The notes below the pieces were generated by a model, which saw only the letters and a program-made list of their open reading frames with translations, did not search any database and was not told the origin of the DNA. A stretch of 25,486 nt of DNA from an uncultured Eubacteriales bacterium (lineage in GTDB: Bacteria; Bacillota; Clostridia; Oscillospirales; Acutalibacteraceae), in NCBI GenBank assembly GCA_902462035.1, contig CABQAC010000002.1, positions 1-25,486 on the forward strand, given 5' to 3'. The position numbers were made by a program, and so were the translations under genes. Shown one piece after another: positions 15,450-23,028 of the stretch (position 1 is the stretch's first letter; every line of letters starts with the position of its first letter).

Positions 15450-16703
15450 GTGGTATATATGGCAGAAACGAAAAACGAAAATAGGCATCGTCTGCTTTCT
15501 CTGTGGATCATCGCATGCGGCCTTTTATACATATTTGCATATCAGCTAAAACTGCCATTTCGGGCAGATACCTTCCTGTATGGGATGTTGATCGGCGTCA
15601 TTGGCATGACTTTTCTGAACGGGAAAATCATGGTAACAAGACAAGCACTTTTGTTTGTTTTGATTGACATATCTGCCTTCATCGGGCTCCTGTATACAAA
15701 AAGTGCTTCTGCCGGATTGCGGGAAGCTGTACTGTTTACCTTTTTCTCCGGACTGTTTATACTGTCACTTCCCAATCCATCCCTTATCGAAAAGTTTACC
15801 AAATGGATCTATCTGGCTTCCATTGTCCTCGTCCTCTCGTCAACCATTCATTTTTTGTTTCCCACATGGTTTAATACCTGGATGAGCCGAGTGCTTCGTG
15901 AGGATGCCTATGAACAGCTGATGTGGTCTTTTACGGTAGACAAAACCTTCGCCGGGATAGCGGCTTACACATCGAATGCCACTTTTTCGGCGGCACTTGT
16001 TTTTGGAAATTCGTTCTTAAACATAGTCGATAAAAGCAGGCCACCGATCATAAAGAGCAAGCTGCTGAATATCCTTCTTTTGGTTCTCTCGCTGTTTTCC
16101 ATCATTATTTGCAGCAAACGAGGAATTTTTATTGCAACGATTGCGGCAATGATTGTGTTGTTGTTCTATTTATACCGAAGACGGAATTTCATTTTGAAGT
16201 TTTTAGCCGTCGCCGTTGTTTTTGTCATTGCCCTGGCAATTCTTTACCAAACCAACGAATTCGTATATGCCTTTCTGAATCGTTTCATTTCCGACGACTT
16301 CACATCGGGAAGAGATGTCATCTATGAATCGCTGTGGAGCAACTTTACGCAAAACAACATTTTCATCGGACTTGGAACCGCCGCAACATACGCAATTGCG
16401 GAAGAAGGCGCCCATAATATTTATATTCAGATATTGTACGATCACGGAATCCTTTTCTCCATTCCCTATTATATATTTCTGCTCTATAATTATTATCGGG
16501 CATTTCAAGAGCGCTGCCCCCTTTCCATCTTTGTCCAAACATTGTTTTTGGTATATGGTTTGTCCGGTAACCCGCTGTATTCCAACATGCTCATGATGAT
16601 CTACCTTTACCATGTTTTGTACGCCGCCGTCTATCCTGCATGCCAGAAGGCGGCACCGGAAACCGCATCGCAACACTGCAAAATCATGGAAAACCTATCA
16701 TAA
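15450..16703 (+). CDS. Wzy-like O-antigen/capsule polymerase (417 aa)
   Basis: An integral membrane protein with about ten to twelve hydrophobic segments, several short loops and one larger loop around residues 270-320 (NRFISDDFTSGRDVIYESL), the place where Wzy and WaaL proteins carry functional Arg residues. EEGAHNIYIQILYDHGI near residue 320 resembles the H-N-x-x-L/I motif of the O-antigen ligase/polymerase superfamily. It likely joins flipped repeat units on the outer face of the membrane. The start is uncertain: GTG 15450 lies 12 bases after GGAGGTGA, while ATG 15459 is farther away; an in-frame stop at 15435 rules out anything longer. The flippase follows after 15 bases. Confidence 0.85.
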   Translation: MVYMAETKNENRHRLLSLWIIACGLLYIFAYQLKLPFRADTFLYGMLIGVIGMTFLNGKIMVTRQALLFVLIDISAFIGLLYTKSASAGLREAVLFTFFSGLFILSLPNPSLIEKFTKWIYLASIVLVLSSTIHFLFPTWFNTWMSRVLREDAYEQLMWSFTVDKTFAGIAAYTSNATFSAALVFGNSFLNIVDKSRPPIIKSKLLNILLLVLSLFSIIICSKRGIFIATIAAMIVLLFYLYRRRNFILKFLAVAVVFVIALAILYQTNEFVYAFLNRFISDDFTSGRDVIYESLWSNFTQNNIFIGLGTAATYAIAEEGAHNIYIQILYDHGILFSIPYYIFLLYNYYRAFQERCPLSIFVQTLFLVYGLSGNPLYSNMLMMIYLYHVLYAAVYPACQKAAPETASQHCKIMENLS

Positions 16704-16718
16704 ACGAAGGAATCAATT

Positions 16719-18167
16719 ATGCCAACATCCTCAAAGACAAAAAGACTGGCAATTGACACCGTTTTGTTTGGTATCAGCACATTTGGGTCAAAAATTCTTG
16801 TGTTTTTATTGACCCCCCTTTATACAGCTGTCCTGCTGACCGAAGAATACGGCATTGCCGATCTGATTAACACAACCGTAAATCTGATTTATCCTGTTCT
16901 CACCCTGGCAATCACAGATGCAACCTTGCGGTATGCTCTGGATAAAAATTGCCCCAAAAAAGCAGTGCTGGGAAACTCGATGGTCATCACTGTCCTTTCC
17001 ATTTTGTTGCTGCTGGCCTTCTATCCCATCATTAACATGATGAACTCGGAAATCTCCGTGCAGCTTTCCCGGTATTGGGGATACTTTGTTTCTACTTATG
17101 CCATGTATAACATTCATTTGTGTTTTTCCAATTTTGTCAAAGGCCTGGGAAAAACCAAATTGTTTGCCATACAGGGGATTGTACAAACCCTCACCGTCAT
17201 CATTTGCAATATCTACTTTTTGCTGGTTGCCAAAACGGGACTTCAGGGGTATCTGCTGAGTATTATCATCGGCTTTGCGGTACCGACCGTACTGATGTTG
17301 TTTGCCGGAAGTATTTATAAGTTTTTATTTCCTTTCAAATTAGATAAGAAACTGCTCCTGGACATGCTGAAGTACAGTATTCCCATGATTCCTACGCTTC
17401 TCGCGTGGTCCATCAATATGTACATCAATAAATATATGCTCATCGGTCTTCTGCCGGCAGGAGAGGGCCTGAGTGCCTCCGGCATTTTCAGCGTTGCCAA
17501 TAAGATTCCCTCCTTACTGACGGCCGTTTTGTCGATATTCACGCAGGCATGGCAATTGTCGGCAATCTCCAATGTAAACGACTCTGACGAATCCTCGTAT
17601 TATACCAAAGTATATGGGATCATGCACATAATCTCGCTTGTCGGCTGCTTATTGATTATTCCCCTGTCAAAAATTGCGTCCTCCATTTTGTTTGATCCCA
17701 GCTACTACTCCGCATGGCAGCACATCCCGTTTCTTACCTTGTCGGCATTTTTTTCCTGCTTGTGCGGTTTTTTGGCATCGGCCTTTCGCGCCTATAAAAA
17801 GACAGGGCAATTATTTGTCTCTGTCGCAATCGGTGCAGTAGTCAATATTATTTTGAATCTGGTTTTGATTGAGTCCATCGGTGTTGTGGGAGCCTCCATT
17901 GCAACAGCGGCAAGTTTCCTTGTCACATGGGTGGTCAGAATGTACACCATTCAAAAACTGGTGGAAGTAAAAATCCATTTGCCTCAAACCATAGCAACCT
18001 ATGTTCTCGCCATTACGGGCTGCATTCTGATTGTCTATGATATTCCCTATGCCTATCTATTCTATTTGCTGCTATGCGGTGCTATCATAGCGTTCAACTA
18101 TGCAGATGTAAAGAACATCACCGTGTCGGCAGCGCAGTTAATGAAAAAAGTATTAAAAAGAAAATAA
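16719..18167 (+). CDS. Wzx-like lipid-linked oligosaccharide flippase (482 aa)
   Basis: A polytopic membrane protein of the MOP/polysaccharide-transporter superfamily with about 12-14 membrane segments. It moves undecaprenyl-linked repeat units from the inner to the outer face of the membrane for polymerisation. Typical features are the basic start followed by DTVLFGISTFGSKILVFLL, then TPLYTAVLLTEEYGIADLI at the second segment, charged residues inside membrane helices, and a C-terminal half with FLASAFRAYKKTG. GAAGGAA lies before the ATG. With the polymerase gene just before it, it indicates Wzx/Wzy-dependent assembly. No chain-length regulator (Wzz/CapA type) is visible in the window. Confidence 0.92.
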   Translation: MPTSSKTKRLAIDTVLFGISTFGSKILVFLLTPLYTAVLLTEEYGIADLINTTVNLIYPVLTLAITDATLRYALDKNCPKKAVLGNSMVITVLSILLLLAFYPIINMMNSEISVQLSRYWGYFVSTYAMYNIHLCFSNFVKGLGKTKLFAIQGIVQTLTVIICNIYFLLVAKTGLQGYLLSIIIGFAVPTVLMLFAGSIYKFLFPFKLDKKLLLDMLKYSIPMIPTLLAWSINMYINKYMLIGLLPAGEGLSASGIFSVANKIPSLLTAVLSIFTQAWQLSAISNVNDSDESSYYTKVYGIMHIISLVGCLLIIPLSKIASSILFDPSYYSAWQHIPFLTLSAFFSCLCGFLASAFRAYKKTGQLFVSVAIGAVVNIILNLVLIESIGVVGASIATAASFLVTWVVRMYTIQKLVEVKIHLPQTIATYVLAITGCILIVYDIPYAYLFYLLLCGAIIAFNYADVKNITVSAAQLMKKVLKRK

Positions 18168-18182
18168 TGTGAGGAAACAAAC

Positions 18183-19367
18183 ATGAAAATCGCAGTAGCA
18201 GGAACCGGATATGTAGGTCTGTCGATGGCAATTCTTCTGGCGCAGCACAACACGGTGAAAGCCGTGGACATCATTCCCGAAAAGGTAGAAATGCTGAACA
18301 ACAGAAAATCCCCGATCGTCGATAAGGAGATCGAGGAATATCTGGCGACAAAGAAGCTGGATCTGGAGGCGACGACCGATGGCGACAGCGCCTATCGCGA
18401 TGCCGAATTTGTCATTATTTCCACGCCGACCAACTATGACCCGGCAAAAAACTATTTTGACACCAGCTCTGTCGAGAGTGTGATCCGGCAGGTCATCGCC
18501 GTCAATCCCAACGCCGTGATGATTGTTAAATCCACCGTCCCGGTTGGCTTTACCGAAGGGGCGCGCAAGGAATTCAGTAGTGATAACATTCTGTTCAGCC
18601 CGGAATTTTTGCGTGAGGGACGCGCCCTATATGACAATCTGTATCCCAGCCGCATCATTGTTGGCACTCCGGTAGGAGATGAAAGGCTGCATAAGGCTGC
18701 CGAGACCTTTGCCAACCTCCTCAAAGAGGGCGCGATCAAAGAGAACATTGAAGTGCGCTTTATGAACCCGACCGAGGCCGAGGCGGTCAAGCTGTTCGCC
18801 AACACCTACCTTGCCCTCCGAGTTTCGTATTTCAACGAGCTTGACACCTATGCCCAGGTAAGAGATCTGGATACCAAATCCATTATTGAGGGCGTATGCC
18901 TGGATCCGCGTATCGGCAACCATTATAACAACCCGTCCTTCGGTTACGGCGGCTATTGTCTGCCGAAGGACACCAAGCAGCTGCTGGCCAACTATGACCA
19001 TGTGCCGCAGAACATCATCTCGGCCATCGTGGCAGCCAACGGCACGCGGAAGGATTTCATCGCCGACCAGATCATTGCAAAGAACCCGAAGACCGTGGGC
19101 GTGTACCGCCTTACCATGAAAGCCGGCAGCGATAACTTCCGGCAGTCCTCGATCCAGGGTGTGATGAAGCGCATCAAGGCCAAGGGCATCGAGGTGGTTA
19201 TCTATGAGCCGACCATGAAGGAGGACAGCTTCTTCAACAGCCGGGTCATCCGCGACCTGGACCAATTCAAAGAGATGAGCGATGTCATTCTGGCTAACCG
19301 GTATCACGAGGATATTGCCGATGTGCTGGATAAGGTATACACAAGAGACCTGTACTTCAGAGATTAA
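18183..19367 (+). CDS. ugd: UDP-glucose 6-dehydrogenase (394 aa)
   Basis: This cytoplasmic enzyme oxidises UDP-glucose to UDP-glucuronate using two NAD+. The N-terminal Rossmann motif is GTGYVG (residues 7-12). Further hallmarks are STPTNYD, VKSTVPVGFTE, FSPEFLREGRALYDNLYPSR, the central helix NPTEAEAVKLFANTYLALR and FGYGGYCLPKDTKQL with catalytic Cys259. GAGGAAA precedes the ATG. Length is normal. The sequence returns to higher GC content at this gene, in contrast to the flippase before it. In this operon it would feed a glucuronosyl residue, the substrate for the C5-epimerase-like protein at 11215. UDP-ManNAc dehydrogenases are related, but the motifs and length are those of short-form UDP-glucose dehydrogenases. 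Confidence 0.95.
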   Translation: MKIAVAGTGYVGLSMAILLAQHNTVKAVDIIPEKVEMLNNRKSPIVDKEIEEYLATKKLDLEATTDGDSAYRDAEFVIISTPTNYDPAKNYFDTSSVESVIRQVIAVNPNAVMIVKSTVPVGFTEGARKEFSSDNILFSPEFLREGRALYDNLYPSRIIVGTPVGDERLHKAAETFANLLKEGAIKENIEVRFMNPTEAEAVKLFANTYLALRVSYFNELDTYAQVRDLDTKSIIEGVCLDPRIGNHYNNPSFGYGGYCLPKDTKQLLANYDHVPQNIISAIVAANGTRKDFIADQIIAKNPKTVGVYRLTMKAGSDNFRQSSIQGVMKRIKAKGIEVVIYEPTMKEDSFFNSRVIRDLDQFKEMSDVILANRYHEDIADVLDKVYTRDLYFRD

Positions 19368-19388
19368 ATGCCGAAAGGAGGCAAGGGC

Positions 19389-20552
19389 ATGGAGAGGATT
19401 GTCCGCGCAATGATGGATCTGATCGCAGGCGAAGTCTGCGGTAAGACGATCGATAAGACGCAGTACGCGCTCACCGATGATGCGCTGCTCCAAATGTATA
19501 AGCTCGCGAAATCCCATGACCTTGCCCACCTGGTGGGGGATGCGCTGATAAAAAACGGTCTTATCGCCAACGAGGAGATCAAGGCGAAATTTCAGCAGCA
19601 GATCCTGCTGGCCGTTTGCCGGTATGAGCAGCTGCAGTACGAATTGACACGGTTGAAAGCGCCCCTGAATGATGCTGAAGTTCCGTTCATCCCCCTCAAG
19701 GGTTCGGTGATCCGGCAGTATTACCCCGAACCCTGGATGCGCACCAGCTGCGATATCGATGTGTTGGTTAAAGAGGCGGATCTGAAGAGAGCGATCGCTT
19801 GCCTGACGGATGGCTTGCAGTACCGGTATGAAGCACAAAACCGGCATGATGTGTCCCTGTTTACGCAGCAGGGACAGCATATCGAGCTGCATTATACTCT
19901 CCTGGAAGATGGACCGGTCAATTCCGCTCTGGCCGTGCTGGATACGGTGTGGGATACTGCGATCAGGCGCGACGGATACACCTACTGGTACGAAATGCCT
20001 GATGAGATGTTCTATTTTTACCACATTGCGCATATGGCAAAGCACTTCGTCGCTACCGGCGGCTGCGGCATCCGGCCATTCCTGGATATGTGGGTATTGA
20101 ACCACCGTGTGTGCTTTGACAGGGAGAAGCGTGAGCAGCTTCTGGCTGCCGGCGGCCTGGCTGTTTTTGCCGGGCAGGCGGAGCGGCTGTCGGAGGTGTG
20201 GTTCGGGCATGAACAGCCCACGGAAGTGACAAGACAGATGGAGGAATTTGTCCTGCGGGGCGGAGTGTATGGGACAAATCAAAACCGCATTGCTGTGCAG
20301 CAGCAGAAGCAGGGCGGGCGTTTCCGGTATGCACTTTCCAAAATCTTCATCCCCTATGATGTGATCAAGTTTCACTATCCGATTTTGCAGAAGCACCGCT
20401 TTCTGACGCCGGTGATGGAAGTGCGTCGCTGGGGAAAGCTGATTTTCTGCGGCCACCTGAAGCGCACGGCCAAAGAGCTGCAATACAATAACCACCTGTC
20501 GGATGCGGAAGTGGAAAAGGCGCAAACGCTTTTGAAAAATGTCGGACTGTGA
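19389..20552 (+). CDS. NTP_transf_5-type nucleotidyltransferase-fold protein (387 aa)
   Basis: The protein matches the uncharacterised nucleotidyltransferase family (PF14907-like). The signature is PFIPLKGSVIRQYYPEPWMRTSCDIDVLV at residues ~100-128, cited here only by its parts: LKG, then R-x-x-x-DIDVLV with the metal-binding aspartates. HIELHYTL supplies the third acidic position, and a helical C-terminal region follows. ATG 19389 is preferred over 19368 because AAAGGAG ends 8 bases before it. It is the last gene of the operon and is GC-rich like ugd. Members of this family occur in polysaccharide and peptide gene clusters, but their substrate is unknown. It could modify a sugar, a lipid-linked intermediate or a regulator with a nucleotide. 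Confidence 0.85.
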   Translation: MERIVRAMMDLIAGEVCGKTIDKTQYALTDDALLQMYKLAKSHDLAHLVGDALIKNGLIANEEIKAKFQQQILLAVCRYEQLQYELTRLKAPLNDAEVPFIPLKGSVIRQYYPEPWMRTSCDIDVLVKEADLKRAIACLTDGLQYRYEAQNRHDVSLFTQQGQHIELHYTLLEDGPVNSALAVLDTVWDTAIRRDGYTYWYEMPDEMFYFYHIAHMAKHFVATGGCGIRPFLDMWVLNHRVCFDREKREQLLAAGGLAVFAGQAERLSEVWFGHEQPTEVTRQMEEFVLRGGVYGTNQNRIAVQQQKQGGRFRYALSKIFIPYDVIKFHYPILQKHRFLTPVMEVRRWGKLIFCGHLKRTAKELQYNNHLSDAEVEKAQTLLKNVGL

Positions 20553-20646
20553 ATACCGTCTTTGCTTATTTGAGCGGATCGGTTCAAGAGGGGAAGCCGG
20601 AAAGATGGTTTGGAGAACAGAATAAACGATTACCTTTTTACAGCAA

Positions 20647-20688
20647 CACCGCCCGGACTCTTTCGAATCCGGGCGGTGGCTCATTTTG
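20647..20688 (+). terminator. Terminator of the polysaccharide operon
   Basis: An 11-bp perfect stem, CACCGCCCGGA (20647-20657) with TCCGGGCGGTG (20668-20678), is followed by GCTCATTTT. The T tract is short, but the hairpin lies 95 bases after the last operon gene and before the convergent toxin gene. The 20553-20646 stretch holds nothing else that I can identify. Confidence 0.6.
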
Positions 20689-20710
20689 CGGCTTTTTCAG
20701 CCGGTTTCTC

Positions 20711-21076
20711 TTAGCTGGGAAGTCCCAACTGCTGCTTGACGGCGGTATACACCTCCGCCATTTCGTCCTTCTCCAGTGTCCCCAACGGGCGGGTACCCAG
20801 CAGCGTCTCACGGTTGATGGTGCGGATCTGCTCCGGACATACCACCGAGGGAACCGGCAAAAAGTCCGTTTTCAGTAGCACATGGCAGGGCGTTTTCCCC
20901 AGCCGTTTCAGCTTTGAGGTAAGCACCAGCACCTGAACCACCGGCGAATACAGGTTCGCCTTTTCGTTGCCCAGCACCAATACCGGGTGCTTGCCGTAGG
21001 TCACATGGCTTGAGCGAGGGGCATCCGGCAGATCACACCACCAGATATCCCCGTGTTTTACGATTCTTCCTTGCAT
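20711..21076 (-). CDS. PemK/MazF-family toxin-like protein (121 aa)
   Basis: MazF-family proteins are small SH3-like endoribonucleases that cut mRNA at short motifs. The start MQGRIVKHGDIWWCDLP is chosen because AAAGGA lies ten bases upstream. Family features are the GDIWW opening, PVLVLGNEKANLYSP, VLVLTSKL and CPEQIRTINRETL. In B. subtilis MazF, Arg25 (in RPVLVI) and Thr48 are needed for activity. Here the threonine is kept (Thr53), but the matching Arg seems to be His30 (KHPVLVL), so activity may be altered. No antitoxin gene of the usual MazE/AbrB type is seen next to it; the gene upstream on the same strand is a tyrosine recombinase, and two perfect hairpins lie between them. Solitary MazF-like genes on mobile elements are common in Clostridia. 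Confidence 0.85.
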   Translation of the reverse strand: MQGRIVKHGDIWWCDLPDAPRSSHVTYGKHPVLVLGNEKANLYSPVVQVLVLTSKLKRLGKTPCHVLLKTDFLPVPSVVCPEQIRTINRETLLGTRPLGTLEKDEMAEVYTAVKQQLGLPS

Positions 21077-21101
21077 TCTGATCCATTCCTTTCTTGCGGA
21101 G

Positions 21102-21163
21102 TTGCGGCGGATTAAAAATCCGCCGCAAAACGCCAAGATTGAAAGCTCCGGCTTTCAATCTTG
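21102..21163. repeat. Two adjacent perfect stem-loops upstream of the toxin gene
   Basis: Stem one is TTGCGGCGGATT (21102-21113) with AATCCGCCGCAA (21117-21128), 12 bp with loop AAA. Stem two is CAAGATTGAAAGC (21134-21146) with GCTTTCAATCTTG (21151-21163), 13 bp with a four-base loop. Five bases separate them. On the minus strand they lie between the recombinase stop (21236) and the toxin ribosome-binding site. Only four Us follow the second stem on that strand, so they are poor terminators. They could control toxin translation, stabilise mRNA or be DNA sites. Confidence 0.75.
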
Positions 21164-21235
21164 AGCTCCATTCTATAAAAATTAACAACCGTACAATAAA
21201 GCTGTCATGATAGTGTTGTAAACATTTCAAAAATG

Positions 21236-22258
21236 TCAAGCAGGATCGTTTTTGATCTCCTCCAGCGCCTCGTCATCTAAATAGTGCTTTGCCAACTCCA
21301 TGCGGTTTTTGCCGTGCCCCAGCGCCTCCGCCACCTTGCCGAAGGCAGCACGGGGCGGGAGGTCCTGCTCACGCAGCTCGTGGTAATACTCCTTCGCAAA
21401 GGCACGCCGCAGATCGTGGGGCGTGACGCTGCGATCCCATTCCGGGCGGTGTTCCCGCCGGCGTTCGTCGCTAAAATCCTCGCCGTGCCGGGAGAACAGC
21501 TCGTGCCACCAGGACAGGCGTTTTTCCAGGGCGTGGGGTATGCTGCGGTCAGTGAGCAGGAAATCATCGGCATATTTGCTCTGCGGGATATGCGCCGCAA
21601 TGTCCACCATGGCGGCTTGCTGCTGCTCGTTCAGCGGTCCGATCTGCCGTTTGCGGCCGCCTTTGCAGCCTGTCCCATCCAGCACCAGATACGCCGGTTG
21701 TCCGGCTTGGATCTGGTTGGCGGTGCTGCGGATCTGGCGCACCTTGAGACAAAATACCTCCTTGCTGCGCAAACCAAAATTGGCGCACAAATCCGTCGCT
21801 GTGTGCAACACTTCCCCCAACTCCCGGTTGGGCATCGTATCGGCATAGTCGTGAATCCGTTCAATTTCCGTAGGGGTTGCCGCTGTGCGCTGGTGAAACT
21901 CCTTGGTTCCGCCAATGCCTAAATCGTTGTTGTCGGCGTGGAAATGGCACTCCTTGCCGTCCCGGTCCAGCATATCCACATAGTACCGGAAGCCGGATAG
22001 CTCTTTCTTGAGGCAGCTTACGCTTTTGTCCTCCTGGGACTCTATGTAGGAACGGATGTGTTTGTCCCGTATGTTTTCAATCTTTTGGATGTTGAAGGTC
22101 TGATAACAGTAGCGGAGAATGCTGCGGGTGGACTGTCGGTAGGTCTTGCGGGTGGCAAAGCTGGCTTGGTGCTGGCGTTTGTTCAGGGCTTTGAATTGGC
22201 GCAGCAGATTGCTGTTGTCAAAGCTGCGCGGTTGATGCTTTTGTATGTTCTTTTTCAT
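21236..22258 (-). CDS. Tyrosine recombinase, phage-integrase-like (340 aa)
   Basis: A second, different tyrosine recombinase. ATG 22258 is used because GAGGTGAT lies just upstream. The N-terminal part is basic (MKKNIQKHQPRSFDNSN), followed by a helical core-binding domain (~residues 25-110, RSILRYCYQTFNIQKIENIRD region). The catalytic domain has Arg in NFGLRSKEVF, Lys near DGTGCKGGRKRQI, TPHDLRRAFAKEYY and LGHGKNRMELAKHYL with nucleophile Tyr326. All essential residues are present. An insertion with SWWHELFSRHGEDF lies between the Lys and the HxxR motifs. It resembles integrases of conjugative elements that lack the Tn916-type arm-binding start seen in the 2742 gene. The toxin gene lies downstream on the same strand and may be cotranscribed. 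Confidence 0.9.
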   Translation of the reverse strand: MKKNIQKHQPRSFDNSNLLRQFKALNKRQHQASFATRKTYRQSTRSILRYCYQTFNIQKIENIRDKHIRSYIESQEDKSVSCLKKELSGFRYYVDMLDRDGKECHFHADNNDLGIGGTKEFHQRTAATPTEIERIHDYADTMPNRELGEVLHTATDLCANFGLRSKEVFCLKVRQIRSTANQIQAGQPAYLVLDGTGCKGGRKRQIGPLNEQQQAAMVDIAAHIPQSKYADDFLLTDRSIPHALEKRLSWWHELFSRHGEDFSDERRREHRPEWDRSVTPHDLRRAFAKEYYHELREQDLPPRAAFGKVAEALGHGKNRMELAKHYLDDEALEEIKNDPA

Positions 22259-22326
22259 ATGGATCACCTCATTTCGTTAAAATTTCTTTTTCATGTTCTT
22301 TTGCTGCCCTTGGGGCACAAGGGCTG

Positions 22327-22382
22327 GCGGGACTATTCCCGCCTGTTTCTTTTTATTGCCCTCTTCAAAAAGAAACAGGCGG
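22327..22382. repeat. Overlapping, mutually exclusive hairpins upstream of the recombinase
   Basis: Bases 22339-22354 and 22367-22382 form a perfect 16-bp inverted repeat with a 12-base loop. The smaller hairpin GCGGGA-CTAT-TCCCGC (22327-22342) uses the same bases at 22339-22342, so both cannot form together. On the plus strand the small hairpin plus the following TTTCTTTTT looks like a terminator and the large one like an anti-terminator. On the minus strand the region lies 70-125 bases upstream of the recombinase start. It could be a switch, a recombinase-binding site or a transfer-origin hairpin. Confidence 0.6.
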
Positions 22383-22390
22383 AGACATTC

Positions 22391-22540
22391 TCAGCCTGTC
22401 GGACGGTTGAATGGATACCGTTTCAGCCTTTCAGCCTGTAAGCCTCAGCCAAAACTCCGGCAAAGACACACACCACTGTGTGCGCCGGAGGGCAGCACAC
22501 GCCGCCCTCCGGATCGCCAAAGCGTCCTGTAAGACGCTGC
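22391..22540. repeat. Cluster of short repeats and hairpins in non-coding DNA
   Basis: Near-identical TCAGCCTGT/TCAGCCTTT words occur at 22391, 22423 and 22431. They are followed by hairpins CCGGAGGGC/GCCCTCCGG (22485-22493/22504-22512, 9 bp) and AGCGTC/GACGCT (22521-22526/22533-22538). The 22423-22608 minus-strand reading frame has no visible ribosome-binding site and follows the hairpins, so I do not call it a gene. Hairpin clusters like this are common at transfer or replication origins of integrative elements; no relaxase gene is visible, so this is only a suggestion. Confidence 0.4.
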
Positions 22541-22670
22541 CAAAGGAAAAGTTGGCGGCTTGCTCTCTCACTGTAAGCCGCACACCGATTTAACTCTGAT
22601 GTGAACATAATTCACATTTCCAATTAACTGCTACATTCCATTTCATCCTCTCTATGATTTAATATCTATA

Positions 22671-22709
22671 TGAAAAATGCAGTCCTGTCCCTATCAAACA
22701 GAACTGCAT
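22671..22709 (-). terminator. Terminator-like hairpin on the minus strand
   Basis: ATGCAGT (22677-22683) pairs with ACTGCAT (22703-22709), and inside it CTGT (22685-22688) pairs with ACAG (22698-22701), with one C-A mismatch. On the minus strand five Us follow (the A run 22672-22676). No minus-strand gene ends nearby, so it may shield the recombinase from readthrough or end an unseen small transcript. Confidence 0.5.
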
Positions 22710-22850
22710 GAAAAGAAAATTAAAAGAAGAAAATACTTCTTATATTCGTAGTATACCAAAGTAAAATTATTGTCAAGCAAAACGATAGAATGTTGCGAAA
22801 AAAGTAAGTATTTTGCAAAAATGACGATTTGTGCAAATAAATTACACTTT

Positions 22851-22915
22851 TGTACACCAAATACGACTCTATTTTGCTTGACGCAAAAGCGTTTTTTCTT
22901 ATCCTATGGTGTACA
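22851..22915 (+). promoter_or_regulatory. Inverted repeat around a possible promoter (operator-like)
   Basis: TGTACACCA (22851-22859) and TGGTGTACA (22907-22915) are perfect inverted repeats. Between them lie TTGACG (22879-22884) and a small ACGC-AAAA-GCGT hairpin followed by Ts. A second pair, GTCAAGCAAAA (22772-22782) and TTTTGCTTGAC (22872-22882), overlaps the -35-like box. The symmetry suggests a regulator-binding region ahead of the small gene at 23029; a clear -10 box is not seen. The AT-rich stretch 22730-22850 holds no gene. Confidence 0.4.
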
Positions 22916-23028
22916 TTGAATATTGGTCGTCAGTTTTCGGTATCAACCCAGACGAGCAAGCCTTCTATGTACCCGTTTTGCATAGACAAACACAAAACGG
23001 TCGACACTATTGAATGGGAGGATTGCCT

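Noticed and set aside
21077..21235. Type III toxin-antitoxin (RNA antitoxin repeats before a ToxN-like protein)
   Set aside because: There are two unrelated hairpins, not tandem direct repeats, and the protein has MazF/PemK motifs.
22423..22608. Minus-strand reading frame of 61 codons
   Set aside because: No ribosome-binding site is visible, and the frame runs through two GC-rich hairpins; composition does not look coding.
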